Origin: an uncultured Opitutia bacterium
GTDB lineage: Bacteria > Verrucomicrobiota > Verrucomicrobiia > Opitutales > UBA953
NCBI GenBank assembly: GCA_903929325.1
Contig: CAIYUD010000169.1
Coordinates: 1-13,996 of the forward strand
Direction: 5' to 3'
Length of the DNA: 13,996 nucleotides
In this document: in pieces, positions 6,715-13,996 of the stretch
Position numbering within the stretch: position 1 is the first letter of the stretch
Layout: every line of letters begins with the position of its first letter
Notes under the pieces: generated by a model
Database searches by the model: none
What the model saw: only the letters and a program-made list of their open reading frames with translations
Told to the model about the DNA's origin: nothing
Program-made: the position numbers and the translations under genes

Positions 6715-7650
6715 ATGAATCGCTTCCTTTCTGCGCTCCTCATACTCGCCGGTACCGCACTGTCGGCTGAGACTCAAACCACCGTGAAGGCAACGTACAT
6801 CGAGCCTGCGATGCCTAAGATTGATGCCGAACACCTGCCTAACCTTCCGTGGCACATGATGAACTTATGGTGGGATATCCCCGCCACGCCCGACTTCCAA
6901 TCGCTCGATATCGACGTCCGCATTAAAGGTGAAGTCGACCCCTCTAAACTTAACCTCTATATCGCACCCATTGGCATCGGTGAGTTTAACGCCACAAAGT
7001 TTTACGGCGGCATCCAATCAAACATCGGTGGCAACCGTGTGAGCGAAGACGGCAAGGACGGCGCCTACCACAAAGGCAAGGGCGCCATCTTCTCACGTTG
7101 GGGCAACAAGGACCTCGATACTTCATTTGTGCGTCCTGCGTCCGATGGCTTAACCGAAGCCGCAGGTTATGAAGGCGACTTCGCCTCTGGGCGTCGCCCC
7201 TACGACTGGCACGAAGGCACCTACACCTACTCGCTTCGCAAACTGACTTACGAAAAAGATAAAGACGGCAAGGAATGGACATGGGTTGGCGCCTTCGTCA
7301 CCGACAAGGCAACTGGTCAATTCACTTTCATTACCTCACTCAAGTTCCCAGGTCGTACCCTCGCCTTCTGGGGCCGCCACTCCGCCTTCATCGAAATTTA
7401 CGGTGGCAAGAAAGTGGACATCGCCCAGCTGCCTGCGCTCGAAATCGGCATCGGTCAGCCGCGCGTCAACGGCAAGGCCGTCGAGGTCAAACGACTCACA
7501 CTCGTCCATCCCCCCAAGGGTCCCGTCTCGCCTCCCATCATGAGCGGCGAACTCTCGGCCGACGGATCTGAAATCGTCTTCAAATTACACCAGGAGTTGC
7601 TCGAGGGACAAAAGCAAAGCACTGTACTGATTCCCACTGCTACAAAGTGA
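6715..7650 (+). CDS. Secreted DUF3472-like protein
   Basis: 311-residue exported protein. The N terminus MNRFLSALLILAGTALSA is a Sec signal peptide with likely cleavage after Ala18 (ALSA/ET). The mature part is a beta-rich, Trp/Gly-rich chain. The order LWWDIP, a beta sandwich-like stretch, FYGGIQSN, GAIFSRWG, the Gly/Glu-containing EGDF before WHEGTYTY, then a late SAFIEIYGG resembles DUF3472 proteins, which are extracellular, carbohydrate-associated in context and biochemically poorly defined. This match was made by eye. The second gene of the pair begins inside the last codons (GTGA overlap at 7647-7650), so expression is coupled. A weak TATTCG at 6703-6708 lies 7 nt before the ATG, and there is no Shine-Dalgarno sequence. 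Confidence 0.8.
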   Translation: MNRFLSALLILAGTALSAETQTTVKATYIEPAMPKIDAEHLPNLPWHMMNLWWDIPATPDFQSLDIDVRIKGEVDPSKLNLYIAPIGIGEFNATKFYGGIQSNIGGNRVSEDGKDGAYHKGKGAIFSRWGNKDLDTSFVRPASDGLTEAAGYEGDFASGRRPYDWHEGTYTYSLRKLTYEKDKDGKEWTWVGAFVTDKATGQFTFITSLKFPGRTLAFWGRHSAFIEIYGGKKVDIAQLPALEIGIGQPRVNGKAVEVKRLTLVHPPKGPVSPPIMSGELSADGSEIVFKLHQELLEGQKQSTVLIPTATK

Positions 7651-8570
7651 TTCGCTTTTTTCGCCTCGTCGCTTGCCTCCTCATCTTCGCGGATAGCGCC
7701 TGCGCGGCCGAGGTAGTCGCTGTCCGCAAGGATAGCATGGGGCGAGACTACTGGCTCTATGCACCGTCCAAGGTCGTACCCACTCGCGACTACTGGCTTG
7801 TGGTGGGTGTACATGGCTACGGTGGCAACGGTGACGGTGCTGCCGGTCTCGCTTCGTGGACAAAGCAGCGCGACTGCTTCGTGCTTGGCCCAAGCTTTCC
7901 GAACAACGGGTACCAGCTCCTACTTCAAGACGCCGACACTCAACTCGTGAAGCTGATCGAGGACCTGCGTAAGACAGCGCACCTCAAACCTCGCATCTTT
8001 CTATTCGGCTTCTCAGGCGGCGCTCAGTTCGTTCATCGCTTTACTCAGAAATACCCAACACTTGTGGCGGGCTGTGCTGCGCACTCTGCAGGAACTTGGG
8101 CGACAGGTGGACAGTGGGGCGAACTCAATCCTGAGGCGCGGACGATTCCACTCGTCATCAGTTGCGGCCAACGTGATACCGCCAAGTCGATACCCGATGC
8201 ACCCTTCACGCGCATCGAGTGGGCACATCAATTTGAATCGCAACTATCCGCCGGTGGTTTCGCTTATGCTTCAGTATACCCGAAAGATGCAGGTCATGCT
8301 TATACGGCAGAGGCGATAGCCCTGACAGATCTCTGTTTTAAGTACGCCACCGGCAAAGCTGAGACACTGTCCGCACAACGCACGGCTGTCGCAGCTCTAC
8401 TCGCCAAAGGCGATAAGGTCGGGGCGGAGGCATTGGTCGCACGCTCCAAAGTTCGCATCGCTGCACTCGGCCCTGACGTCCGCCCTGAGGCGACGCTCGA
8501 AATGAGCCTCGGTGCTGCACACAACGCAGCCCTAGAGGCGTTAATTAGCGCAAAGCCTCACCAACGGTAG
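7647..8570 (+). CDS. Secreted alpha/beta-hydrolase (esterase or depolymerase-like)
   Basis: 307-residue exported serine hydrolase. The signal peptide is MIRFFRLVACLLIFADSACA, probably cut after Ala20. In the catalytic domain, VGVHGYGGN (53-61) supplies the oxyanion region. GFSGG (121-125) is the nucleophile elbow with Ser123, Asp177 in CGQRDT is the candidate acid, and His217 in DAGHAYT the base. This layout resembles the poly(3-hydroxybutyrate) depolymerase/LpqC and feruloyl-esterase-like families. An Ala-rich helical extension (about 237-307) follows the His and is not part of the hydrolase core. Start GTG 7647 overlaps the TGA of the preceding gene, which suggests a common substrate or compartment. 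The substrate cannot be predicted. Confidence 0.85.
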   Translation: MIRFFRLVACLLIFADSACAAEVVAVRKDSMGRDYWLYAPSKVVPTRDYWLVVGVHGYGGNGDGAAGLASWTKQRDCFVLGPSFPNNGYQLLLQDADTQLVKLIEDLRKTAHLKPRIFLFGFSGGAQFVHRFTQKYPTLVAGCAAHSAGTWATGGQWGELNPEARTIPLVISCGQRDTAKSIPDAPFTRIEWAHQFESQLSAGGFAYASVYPKDAGHAYTAEAIALTDLCFKYATGKAETLSAQRTAVAALLAKGDKVGAEALVARSKVRIAALGPDVRPEATLEMSLGAAHNAALEALISAKPHQR

Positions 8571-8648
8571 GCTCAGCGAGCATGATTTACGGTAGGGTTG
8601 CCTCGCCGAGACAACCGACAGCGGTCCGCTCGGCGAGCGGACCCTACC
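8571..8648. repeat. Nested palindromic REP-like element
   Basis: An outer pair GGTAGGG (8591-8597) / CCCTACC (8642-8648) encloses two hairpins. Hairpin I is GGTTG...CAACC (8596-8616) with apex CTCGCCGAG. Hairpin II is GGTCCGCTC (8623-8631) / GAGCGGACC (8635-8643) with apex CTCGGCGAG. The two apices are exact reverse complements, so alternative folds are possible. A one-mismatch copy of the hairpin II core, GCTCAGCGAGC (8571-8581), directly follows the esterase stop. The element lies between two convergent genes. It looks like a REP/BIME-type dispersed repeat that could also act as a transcript end, but it lacks a T run. Only one copy is in this window. Confidence 0.75.
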
Positions 8649-8674
8649 CGACGCGACGCAACGCAGATACTACC

Positions 8675-9382
8675 TCACTCCAGTGTAAACAATGTACCGC
8701 CGATGCGATTGATGGTAATCGTTTCACCGGTTGCCGTGGTCGCTGGCGTGCCTGATGCCGATTTACTATTCGTACCAAAGACGGTTGAAGCGGCCGCGCC
8801 TGTTCCGCCGGCAACGGTCGATCCTTGGGTGATTGTCACTTCGCGTGCGACCATGAGGTCGCGAAAAGCTTTATAGAAAGCGAGGATCTCCGCACGGGAA
8901 GGAACCGACATCTCAACCGTCTTCGCGTGTGTCGTGGTTGGGTAATTTTTTACAACCAAACCTGCCGTCGTACTCGTTGTCATATTGTTTACCTTTTGTT
9001 CGATCAGCGCAATTGGACCTGGCGTAGGCACTTGAGTGGCTTGATCGGGTTCGAGGCCGCGATTTTGCGCGTTAGCTTTAAGGGCGCGATTCGTTCGGTC
9101 AGCGACATCGGCAGAACCAGGGACACGTACTGAGTAAATGCGGAGCTGTTGATTGGAGTTCGCCATGTCGACGACGACCTCGGCTACAAGGAAGCTGCCG
9201 GTGGTATATTCCTGGAAGGAAACCGAAAGGATTTGGTCAGCTCGACCATAGAAGCCCACATCGGACCCTGCGCATTCGATACCGAAGATGCCTTGGTTCG
9301 GGAAAGCCTTAGCCTTCATCTGCAAAGCCCATGAAGGGGTCGTTAGGCCTAGAAGAAGGGTCAATGGGAGGATGAATCGCAT
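8675..9382 (-). CDS. Exported protein of unknown function with Thr/Ala/Gly-rich tail
   Basis: 235-residue protein read from ATG at 9382-9380; the frame extends to 9409, but starting at MRFILPLTLLLGLTTPSWA gives a clean signal peptide cut after Ala19 (SWA/LQ). The mature part begins with a beta-rich stretch (about 20-90) containing FGIECAGSDVGFYG, with one Cys, then a helical, Asn/Gln-rich linker. A short region AEILAFYKAFRDLMVAREV (164-182) follows. Residues about 187-220 are low complexity, rich in Thr, Ser, Gly and Ala, before a final TITINRIGGTLFTLE. I recognise no family. It runs divergently from the ABCG transporter with a 54-nt gap, so shared regulation is possible. The opposite-strand frames here lack a signal peptide or family features. 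Confidence 0.75.
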   Translation of the reverse strand: MRFILPLTLLLGLTTPSWALQMKAKAFPNQGIFGIECAGSDVGFYGRADQILSVSFQEYTTGSFLVAEVVVDMANSNQQLRIYSVRVPGSADVADRTNRALKANAQNRGLEPDQATQVPTPGPIALIEQKVNNMTTSTTAGLVVKNYPTTTHAKTVEMSVPSRAEILAFYKAFRDLMVAREVTITQGSTVAGGTGAAASTVFGTNSKSASGTPATTATGETITINRIGGTLFTLE

Positions 9383-9436
9383 AAATGGAGTTTGAACCTG
9401 CAACCCCATGCCCGCAAGGTGGTTTCACTCAGGACC

Positions 9437-11143
9437 ATGCTCAGCTGCGAGAACCTAACTGTTAGAGCGGGAACCGACGGGCCCCTCATTCTGGATAATG
9501 CCAGCGCCCGCTTCCTGCCGCGTGGCCTCAATGCCGTCATCGGGCCTTCAGGTTGCGGTAAGACGACATTGATGAAGGCCATCTTGGGCATTTTGCCGAC
9601 AACAGGTACAGCCGCACTAAACGGTAATCCGATCACACACACCGAAGACCTTATTGGTAAAGTCGGTCTCGCTCCTCAATTCACGACGGCGCAGCCACAA
9701 TTAACCGTCGGCGAATCTCTATCCTACGCACTTGAGCTAAGTGTCGCTGATGCTGGCATTCGTGCCGAACGCCTTGAATCCGTCTTAGGGGTTACGGGCT
9801 TAGCCCCGCACCGCGATAAACGCGTCGGCTCACTTTCGGGCGGACAACTCCGTCGACTCTCCCTCGGACTCGAACTCACCCTCGATCCAGCTTGCTTGGT
9901 TTGCGACGAAGTGACTTCTGGCCTAGACCCTTATTCCGAAGATCAAATCTTAGCGCTCTTACGCCAACTCGCCAGCGAGCGCGCTAAGTGCTTTATCTGT
10001 ATCATTCACAACTTGGCTAAACTTGCCCAGTTCGACTGGGTGACGGTTGTGTACCAAGGTGATGTTGTCTTCCAGGGGTCCTACCCAGACTTACTAAAGC
10101 ACTTCGGGATCGATGACGGATTGCGGCTCTACGAAGTACTCAACCGACAAGAGCTCGCCCATTGGCGAAATCGCTGGGCTGAACACCAGACCGCAGCTCC
10201 GCTGGCTTTCGAAGAAACGGCAGCCCAAGTCGCAGCGGACGTAGCAACGAAAGAGGTTCATGCGATTATCGCACCGAAGACGCCTTCGGCACTCTCACAA
10301 TTCACCACCCTGCTCTCACGACGGTTCTTACTTTTCTTCCGTGATACCGGTTACTTAAACCTAACCGTAGCTATTACTTTCGGATTCCCGCTCTTAGTTG
10401 TCATTTTTAATCTGACCGGCGTTTGGAATGTTCAAGTTGTCCCGATGGAGCGCAGCGTTGCGTCCTTTGATTCCATCAAGCAGGCAGTCGACGTACAAAT
10501 TAAGAACGCCCAAGCGGCCAACCTTGCGGCTGGCCTCGTCATGTTCCAAGTCATCCTCCTGACGTTAATGGGTGCCAATAATGGCGGGCGGGAGATTTCT
10601 GCCGAACGCACACTCTACGAAAAAGAACGCATGACCGGACTGGGGCCCGTTGCCTATGCGATGTCCAAGATTACATTCGTCTCACTCATTGGCGCCTTCC
10701 AGGGCATCTGGATGTGCGCATTCGTTAAGGTCATCTGCAACTTCCCGGGTCCATGGATGGATCAGTTGGCGGTGCTCGCGGCGAGCTGCGTTTCCATGTC
10801 AGTCGTCTGTCTTGGTTTCTCCGCCCTGCTGGTTTCACCTGAGAAATCATCGTTACTCTCCATTTATCTTGTAGGATTCCAGTTGCCTCTTTCCGGCGTC
10901 GTCCTCGCCCTGCCCTCTGCACTGACTTGGGTCTGCCGACCTTTCATTAACGCCTACTGGGGCTGGTCTGGCACCATCAAGTCAATGGCTGGCACGCCCA
11001 TCTGGTACGCCTATTCGAGTTCCTTACCCGATCAGACCGCCTACGTGGCAGATAGTTCAACGGCCCTACTTGTCCTGCTCGCACAAGCCATGGTCGGCAT
11101 CGGCATGATTCTCGTTGGGTGCCAGCAAAAGCGCTGGAACTAA
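9437..11143 (+). CDS. ABCG-type ABC transporter, fused ATPase and permease
   Basis: 568-residue half-transporter with the ATPase first and the membrane domain second, the ABCG (White-like) order; it would work as a homodimer, most likely as an exporter at the inner membrane. Walker A GPSGCGKTT is at 36-44, the Q-loop is in APQ, LSGGQ at 133-137, Walker B Asp157-Glu158 and the H-loop His191 (CIIHN). The usual DEPTSGLD reads DEVTSGLD, with Pro changed to Val. The second half has about six hydrophobic helices (for example AITFGFPLLVVIFNL and LAVLAASCVSMSVVCLGFSA) and the block ISAERTLYEKERMTGLGPVAY, typical of ABC2_membrane in ABCG proteins. ATG 9437 gives MLSCENLTVRAG; TTG 9392 is in frame but lacks family support. 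Likely operon with the next two genes. Substrate unknown. Confidence 0.92.
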   Translation: MLSCENLTVRAGTDGPLILDNASARFLPRGLNAVIGPSGCGKTTLMKAILGILPTTGTAALNGNPITHTEDLIGKVGLAPQFTTAQPQLTVGESLSYALELSVADAGIRAERLESVLGVTGLAPHRDKRVGSLSGGQLRRLSLGLELTLDPACLVCDEVTSGLDPYSEDQILALLRQLASERAKCFICIIHNLAKLAQFDWVTVVYQGDVVFQGSYPDLLKHFGIDDGLRLYEVLNRQELAHWRNRWAEHQTAAPLAFEETAAQVAADVATKEVHAIIAPKTPSALSQFTTLLSRRFLLFFRDTGYLNLTVAITFGFPLLVVIFNLTGVWNVQVVPMERSVASFDSIKQAVDVQIKNAQAANLAAGLVMFQVILLTLMGANNGGREISAERTLYEKERMTGLGPVAYAMSKITFVSLIGAFQGIWMCAFVKVICNFPGPWMDQLAVLAASCVSMSVVCLGFSALLVSPEKSSLLSIYLVGFQLPLSGVVLALPSALTWVCRPFINAYWGWSGTIKSMAGTPIWYAYSSSLPDQTAYVADSSTALLVLLAQAMVGIGMILVGCQQKRWN

Positions 11144-11174
11144 GCCGTAAGCCTGTTAAGGTTAAGGTGTCATT

Positions 11175-11558
11175 ATGTCTAAGCCCAACCCACTTTTGCT
11201 CGCTTTGGGCATTCCTGTTACGGTCATCCTCGCGGTCTTTGTTCTACTGAACCTGCGTTCGGGTGGAAAATTCAGCAACCTGACGCCTTTCTCGCCCGAA
11301 ACTTACCGTAAAGATTGGGCTACCCTCCAAGGCAACGCCTACGTCTTGGCCTGCCAAGTCGACAAGCAACTCGCCTTCGTCGAAGGCTCTGGTCGCATCA
11401 TCTCGGTTAAGCCGATTGAGAACAGCCGCGGTGCTGGACTGCTACCCGTACGAGTACCCGCAAGCATCAAAACAAATTTTGAATCAGGCCAACGTTACAA
11501 CCTCAAGCTACGCGTTCGAAAAGACATCCTTGAAGTTGAAGACCTGGAAAATTTCTAA
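11175..11558 (+). CDS. Small single-pass membrane protein of unknown function
   Basis: 127-residue protein. Hydrophobic residues about 7-26 (LLLALGIPVTVILAVFVLLN) form a probable N-terminal anchor with no cleavage site. Residues about 50-127 form a compact, mostly beta domain ending LKLRVRKDILEVEDLENF; the strand pattern is compatible with an OB-like barrel, which is only an impression. ATG 11175 has a Shine-Dalgarno-like AAGG at about 8 nt, unusual for this window. It lies 31 nt after the ABCG gene and 6 nt before the TPR-like protein, so it is probably the middle gene of a three-gene operon and could be a periplasmic accessory or adaptor for the transporter. No family recognised. Confidence 0.75.
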   Translation: MSKPNPLLLALGIPVTVILAVFVLLNLRSGGKFSNLTPFSPETYRKDWATLQGNAYVLACQVDKQLAFVEGSGRIISVKPIENSRGAGLLPVRVPASIKTNFESGQRYNLKLRVRKDILEVEDLENF

Positions 11559-11564
11559 GCCGCC

Positions 11565-13505
11565 ATGCGTATCTCTACACTATTCTTAGTCATAGGCTGC
11601 TTTGCCTTCGTCTCTCCAAGCCTACAGGCGCAGGGACAAGTTGCTAACCAGCCTGGTGCAGCCGTCAATGCCGGCGGCGGAGGCGACTACCGGAGCACCA
11701 CGACCGAAAATATGTCGGATCGTCTATTCGACGTAAACAGCGACTCGGTGGACATGGAAAATGGTTCATTGCAGTGGAAGGGTAAGACTTTCTTCCTCGG
11801 CAATTCTCGTCTGATGCGTGCACGCTTCGAGCGCTACCTCGCTGCACCCGCTCCCGCTGGAGACACCAAGCGTTACCTCGAAATTTTTAGCCAGATCGAG
11901 AGCTTGCTCGCTCCCAATGTTATCAACGACAAGACTTGGGCAACGAATCAACAAGCCGCCTTCGACCTTCTCTTTGAAGCAGCCCGCTACGAACTGGACG
12001 GCGAAAGCTCACTGACGCTCGCATCGCAAATTCGTAAGGTTTGGGAGATGCGTCGAGAGTTCCGCGACCTCGGCGTGAATCAAAATCAATTGGATGTCTT
12101 ACGTAAGAAGCAAGAAGGCATCGTCATTAATCGCGGCGAGCAGCTCGAACTCGCCAACGATCAACGCGCTGAACAAAGCGCCAAGAAGGCCAAAGGCGGC
12201 GCTTTGGTAAAATCCACGGCTGGCACCACCGAACTTGGCTACAGAGCTAAAGATGAGCAAAAGACCCAGGCGGAGATTGTCGCCAACCAGACCAAGATGA
12301 CCGTCTTGGCCTTACAAGCTCAGGTCGAATTCCAATCCCAGATTGTTCAGTACCTCTTGGCCCGACGCTACCGCCATTGCATCGTTGCCTGTGCCTTTTA
12401 CCGCGTGATGTTTAGAAGCTCGAGTCAGAACGTGCGCGTTGGCGCCAAGGAAGTAAAAGAGTTCTTCCCGATTTCAGATTACGTACCGACCTTGGAATCA
12501 CTCGATGGTCTTTGCCGTGAAGCTATCAACGACGTAGCCGTGGGCGTACGCACGACCGAAGAACTATTCAAACAAGGAGAAGTTTTTGGTGCCTTCGAGC
12601 GCCTTCAAGAAACCTACTTCCTCGGGGAATACGAACCTGTCATCCAAGCCTTTAATCCTGCACGCAAACGCGAGCTGCTCGAACTTTGGCGCGATCTTCG
12701 CGAACTTCAACGCGTTGGCGATGAGCGCGATTTGGCCAACGTTGATCAATACTTGAACCAAGTCTCCGCTAAAGCGAAAGACTTCCCCGCTGCTGCCGTT
12801 CGATCAAAAGTAGAGTCGGCGAAAGCAGCCTCAAACATGCAAATCTTAGCAGCACAACAAGCCGCTGTCTCGGGCGATGTCCCCAAAGCTGAAGCTGCAC
12901 TGGAGCGTGCCGCCAAGTTCTGGCCACTTAATCCAGCGATACGCGATTTTGCGACCAAGGCTATCGCCCACCAAGACGTCCTTGCGCAAAAAGTTCCTGA
13001 ATTCGATCGCCTCCATACCGACGGAAAATGGCGCGACATTTTTGCAAAACGTGATGAGTTCGCCGTGGCACTCATCCAAGACAAGGAACGTCTCGCTAAA
13101 TTGAAGGCCGTGGTGGTTCGTGTGGGCGAAATCGAAGCTATCCTTCTCCAAGCATCTTCATTGGCCGCACAAGGTAATCCCTATTTAGCATGGGACCTCC
13201 TACAACGCGCCAGTGCGATCGACCCCAATGATCTCATGTTAGCCCGGACTCGGTCGGACATCGCACCACTGGTTGCGGATTACGCCCGTCTCCTCGGTCA
13301 AGCCGAACGCCTAGAGCGTGATGGGCACGATGCCGCCGCCCTCACCGCCTGGATGGCCGCACAAGAACTTAATCCTATTTCCGAAGTCTGTGGGACAGCC
13401 GTGAAACGGCTCGCAGGTAAAGTCGCTGGTGCAGGTACGGCGGCTGCAACCACTGGTACGCCAGAAGTCCCAGAAGCTCCCCCCGAAGTTCCCGAAGCTA
13501 AGTAA
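11565..13505 (+). CDS. Large exported TPR-like protein of unknown function
   Basis: 646-residue protein with signal peptide MRISTLFLVIGCFAFVSPSLQA, probably cut after Ala22; VIGC at 9-12 is an imperfect and early lipobox, so a lipoprotein is less likely. A Gly/Ala/Asn-rich linker follows (about 23-42), then mostly helices. A Lys/Gln/Glu-rich stretch about 160-260 may be coiled coil. TPR-like helix pairs sit at about 429-465 (LERAAKFWPLNP), 525-561 (LLQRASAIDPND) and 573-604 (AWMAAQELNP), with the usual Ala, Leu and Asn-Pro pattern. The tail is low complexity with VPEAPPEVPEAK. It follows the small anchor protein by 6 nt. TPR proteins usually scaffold other proteins, so a role with the transporter in the periplasm is plausible but unproved. 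Confidence 0.8.
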   Translation: MRISTLFLVIGCFAFVSPSLQAQGQVANQPGAAVNAGGGGDYRSTTTENMSDRLFDVNSDSVDMENGSLQWKGKTFFLGNSRLMRARFERYLAAPAPAGDTKRYLEIFSQIESLLAPNVINDKTWATNQQAAFDLLFEAARYELDGESSLTLASQIRKVWEMRREFRDLGVNQNQLDVLRKKQEGIVINRGEQLELANDQRAEQSAKKAKGGALVKSTAGTTELGYRAKDEQKTQAEIVANQTKMTVLALQAQVEFQSQIVQYLLARRYRHCIVACAFYRVMFRSSSQNVRVGAKEVKEFFPISDYVPTLESLDGLCREAINDVAVGVRTTEELFKQGEVFGAFERLQETYFLGEYEPVIQAFNPARKRELLELWRDLRELQRVGDERDLANVDQYLNQVSAKAKDFPAAAVRSKVESAKAASNMQILAAQQAAVSGDVPKAEAALERAAKFWPLNPAIRDFATKAIAHQDVLAQKVPEFDRLHTDGKWRDIFAKRDEFAVALIQDKERLAKLKAVVVRVGEIEAILLQASSLAAQGNPYLAWDLLQRASAIDPNDLMLARTRSDIAPLVADYARLLGQAERLERDGHDAAALTAWMAAQELNPISEVCGTAVKRLAGKVAGAGTAAATTGTPEVPEAPPEVPEAK

Positions 13506-13544
13506 AGTCTGGAACCCAACAGGGTCACTCGCTGTTAAGAAGGA

Positions 13545-13996
13545 GTGCGCCTAGCCTTAACTTTATCTTTACTGCTTTGCGGTATCTGCGGGGCAGCGGA
13601 AACTACCAACCCGCTCTCAACGCTGCGCAAAGAGCACCCACGTCTGCTTGCGACAGCTAAAACATTTTCCGAGATTCCCAATCGCGCGAAGACAGACCCT
13701 GTTTACGCCAAAATTCTCGCAAAGGTTCTTAAAGACGCCGAAGGCGATCTCATTACCCCGCCCAATAAGTTTGAAATTCCCGACGGCATCAGACTACTGG
13801 CAACATCTCGGGCAATTCTCGGCCGAATCGAGCGCCTAGGGATGGCCTGGCAAGTAACGCACGACCGACGTTTTGCTGACCGCGCATGGGTTGAATTAAA
13901 ATCGGCTGCGGAGTTTCCGAATTGGAACCCAACACACTTTCTTGACACCGCAGAACTCTGCCGTGCCTTTGCGATCGGTTACGATTGGATGTATGA
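13545..13996 (+). CDS. Secreted heparinase II/III-type protein, N-terminal part
   Basis: The open frame continues past the end of the window, so 150 codons and two bases are seen. The start is GTG 13545, the first possible one after an in-frame TAA; AAGGA lies directly against it, closer than ideal. MRLALTLSLLLCGICGAA is a signal peptide. The mature chain shows HPRLLAT, a helical stretch, LGRIERLGMAWQVTHDRRFA, RAWVELKSAAEFPNWNPTHF and LDTAELCRAFAIGYDWMY. This matches the alpha/alpha toroid at the N terminus of heparinase II/III and oligo-alginate lyase-like proteins, which cleave uronic-acid-containing polysaccharides. Catalytic residues lie beyond the window edge. The 39-nt gap from the TPR gene allows one operon. 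Confidence 0.75.
   Translation, partial: MRLALTLSLLLCGICGAAETTNPLSTLRKEHPRLLATAKTFSEIPNRAKTDPVYAKILAKVLKDAEGDLITPPNKFEIPDGIRLLATSRAILGRIERLGMAWQVTHDRRFADRAWVELKSAAEFPNWNPTHFLDTAELCRAFAIGYDWMY

Noticed and set aside
8571..8648. Palindromic region as a CRISPR repeat or rho-independent terminator
   Set aside because: There is no regular repeat-spacer pattern, and neither hairpin is followed by a T run on either strand.
8598..9133. Plus-strand open frames across the minus-strand gene
   Set aside because: They overlap one another, lack export or family signals and carry Cys/Arg-rich shadow composition, while the minus strand gives a clean signal peptide and full-length protein.
11574..11602. Lipoprotein signal (VIGC) in the TPR protein
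   Set aside because: The Cys is at residue 12, too early for a usual lipoprotein signal, and a better signal peptidase I site follows at LQA/QG.
13506..13544. ACCC-AACA-GGGT and AACAG/CTGTT small hairpins after the TPR gene
   Set aside because: Stems of four or five pairs without a T run are expected by chance and do not support a terminator.

Overview
The window is about 14 kb of roughly 53% GC bacterial chromosome. It reads as conserved housekeeping genes running into a less conserved envelope and secretion region. The taxon is inferred by eye only: most genes lack a Shine-Dalgarno sequence, there is a GGTAGGG...CCCTACC palindromic element, EF-P has a variant loop, and DUF3472-like and heparinase-like secreted proteins are present. 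Together these suggest the Planctomycetota-Verrucomicrobiota-Chlamydiota group, most likely Verrucomicrobiota of the Opitutales type.

Positions 1-3022 hold translation genes. The window opens with the C-terminal end of an HI0933/YhiN-type flavoprotein. An ABC-F ATPase follows, then elongation factor P (efp), whose loop tip carries Asn34 instead of Lys or Arg. A strong, nearly symmetrical terminator closes efp and also serves the convergent tRNA-Gln(UUG) gene on the minus strand.

Positions 3033-6666 hold pyrH-frr and sucC-sucD. The pyrH promoter sits back to back with the tRNA promoter and predicts a leaderless pyrH mRNA. frr follows 22 nt later. A two-tier inverted repeat lies between frr and sucC. 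sucC and sucD encode both subunits of succinyl-CoA synthetase and end at a clear intrinsic terminator.

Positions 6715-9382 hold secreted proteins of uncertain role. A DUF3472-like protein is coupled by a GTGA overlap to a secreted serine esterase. A nested palindromic REP-like element follows, then an unrecognised exported protein on the minus strand.

Positions 9437-13996 hold a plus-strand run: an ABCG-type half-transporter with its ATPase and six-helix membrane domain in one chain, a small membrane-anchored protein, a 646-residue exported TPR-like protein, and the start of a secreted heparinase II/III-type protein cut by the window edge. The transporter, anchor and TPR trio is the best candidate for an undescribed system, though no function can be read from it. 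No CRISPR array, transposase, rRNA or phage gene was seen. No gene-free stretch exceeds 300 bases; the longest are the efp-pyrH interval, which holds the tRNA, and 8571-8674, which holds the palindromic element.
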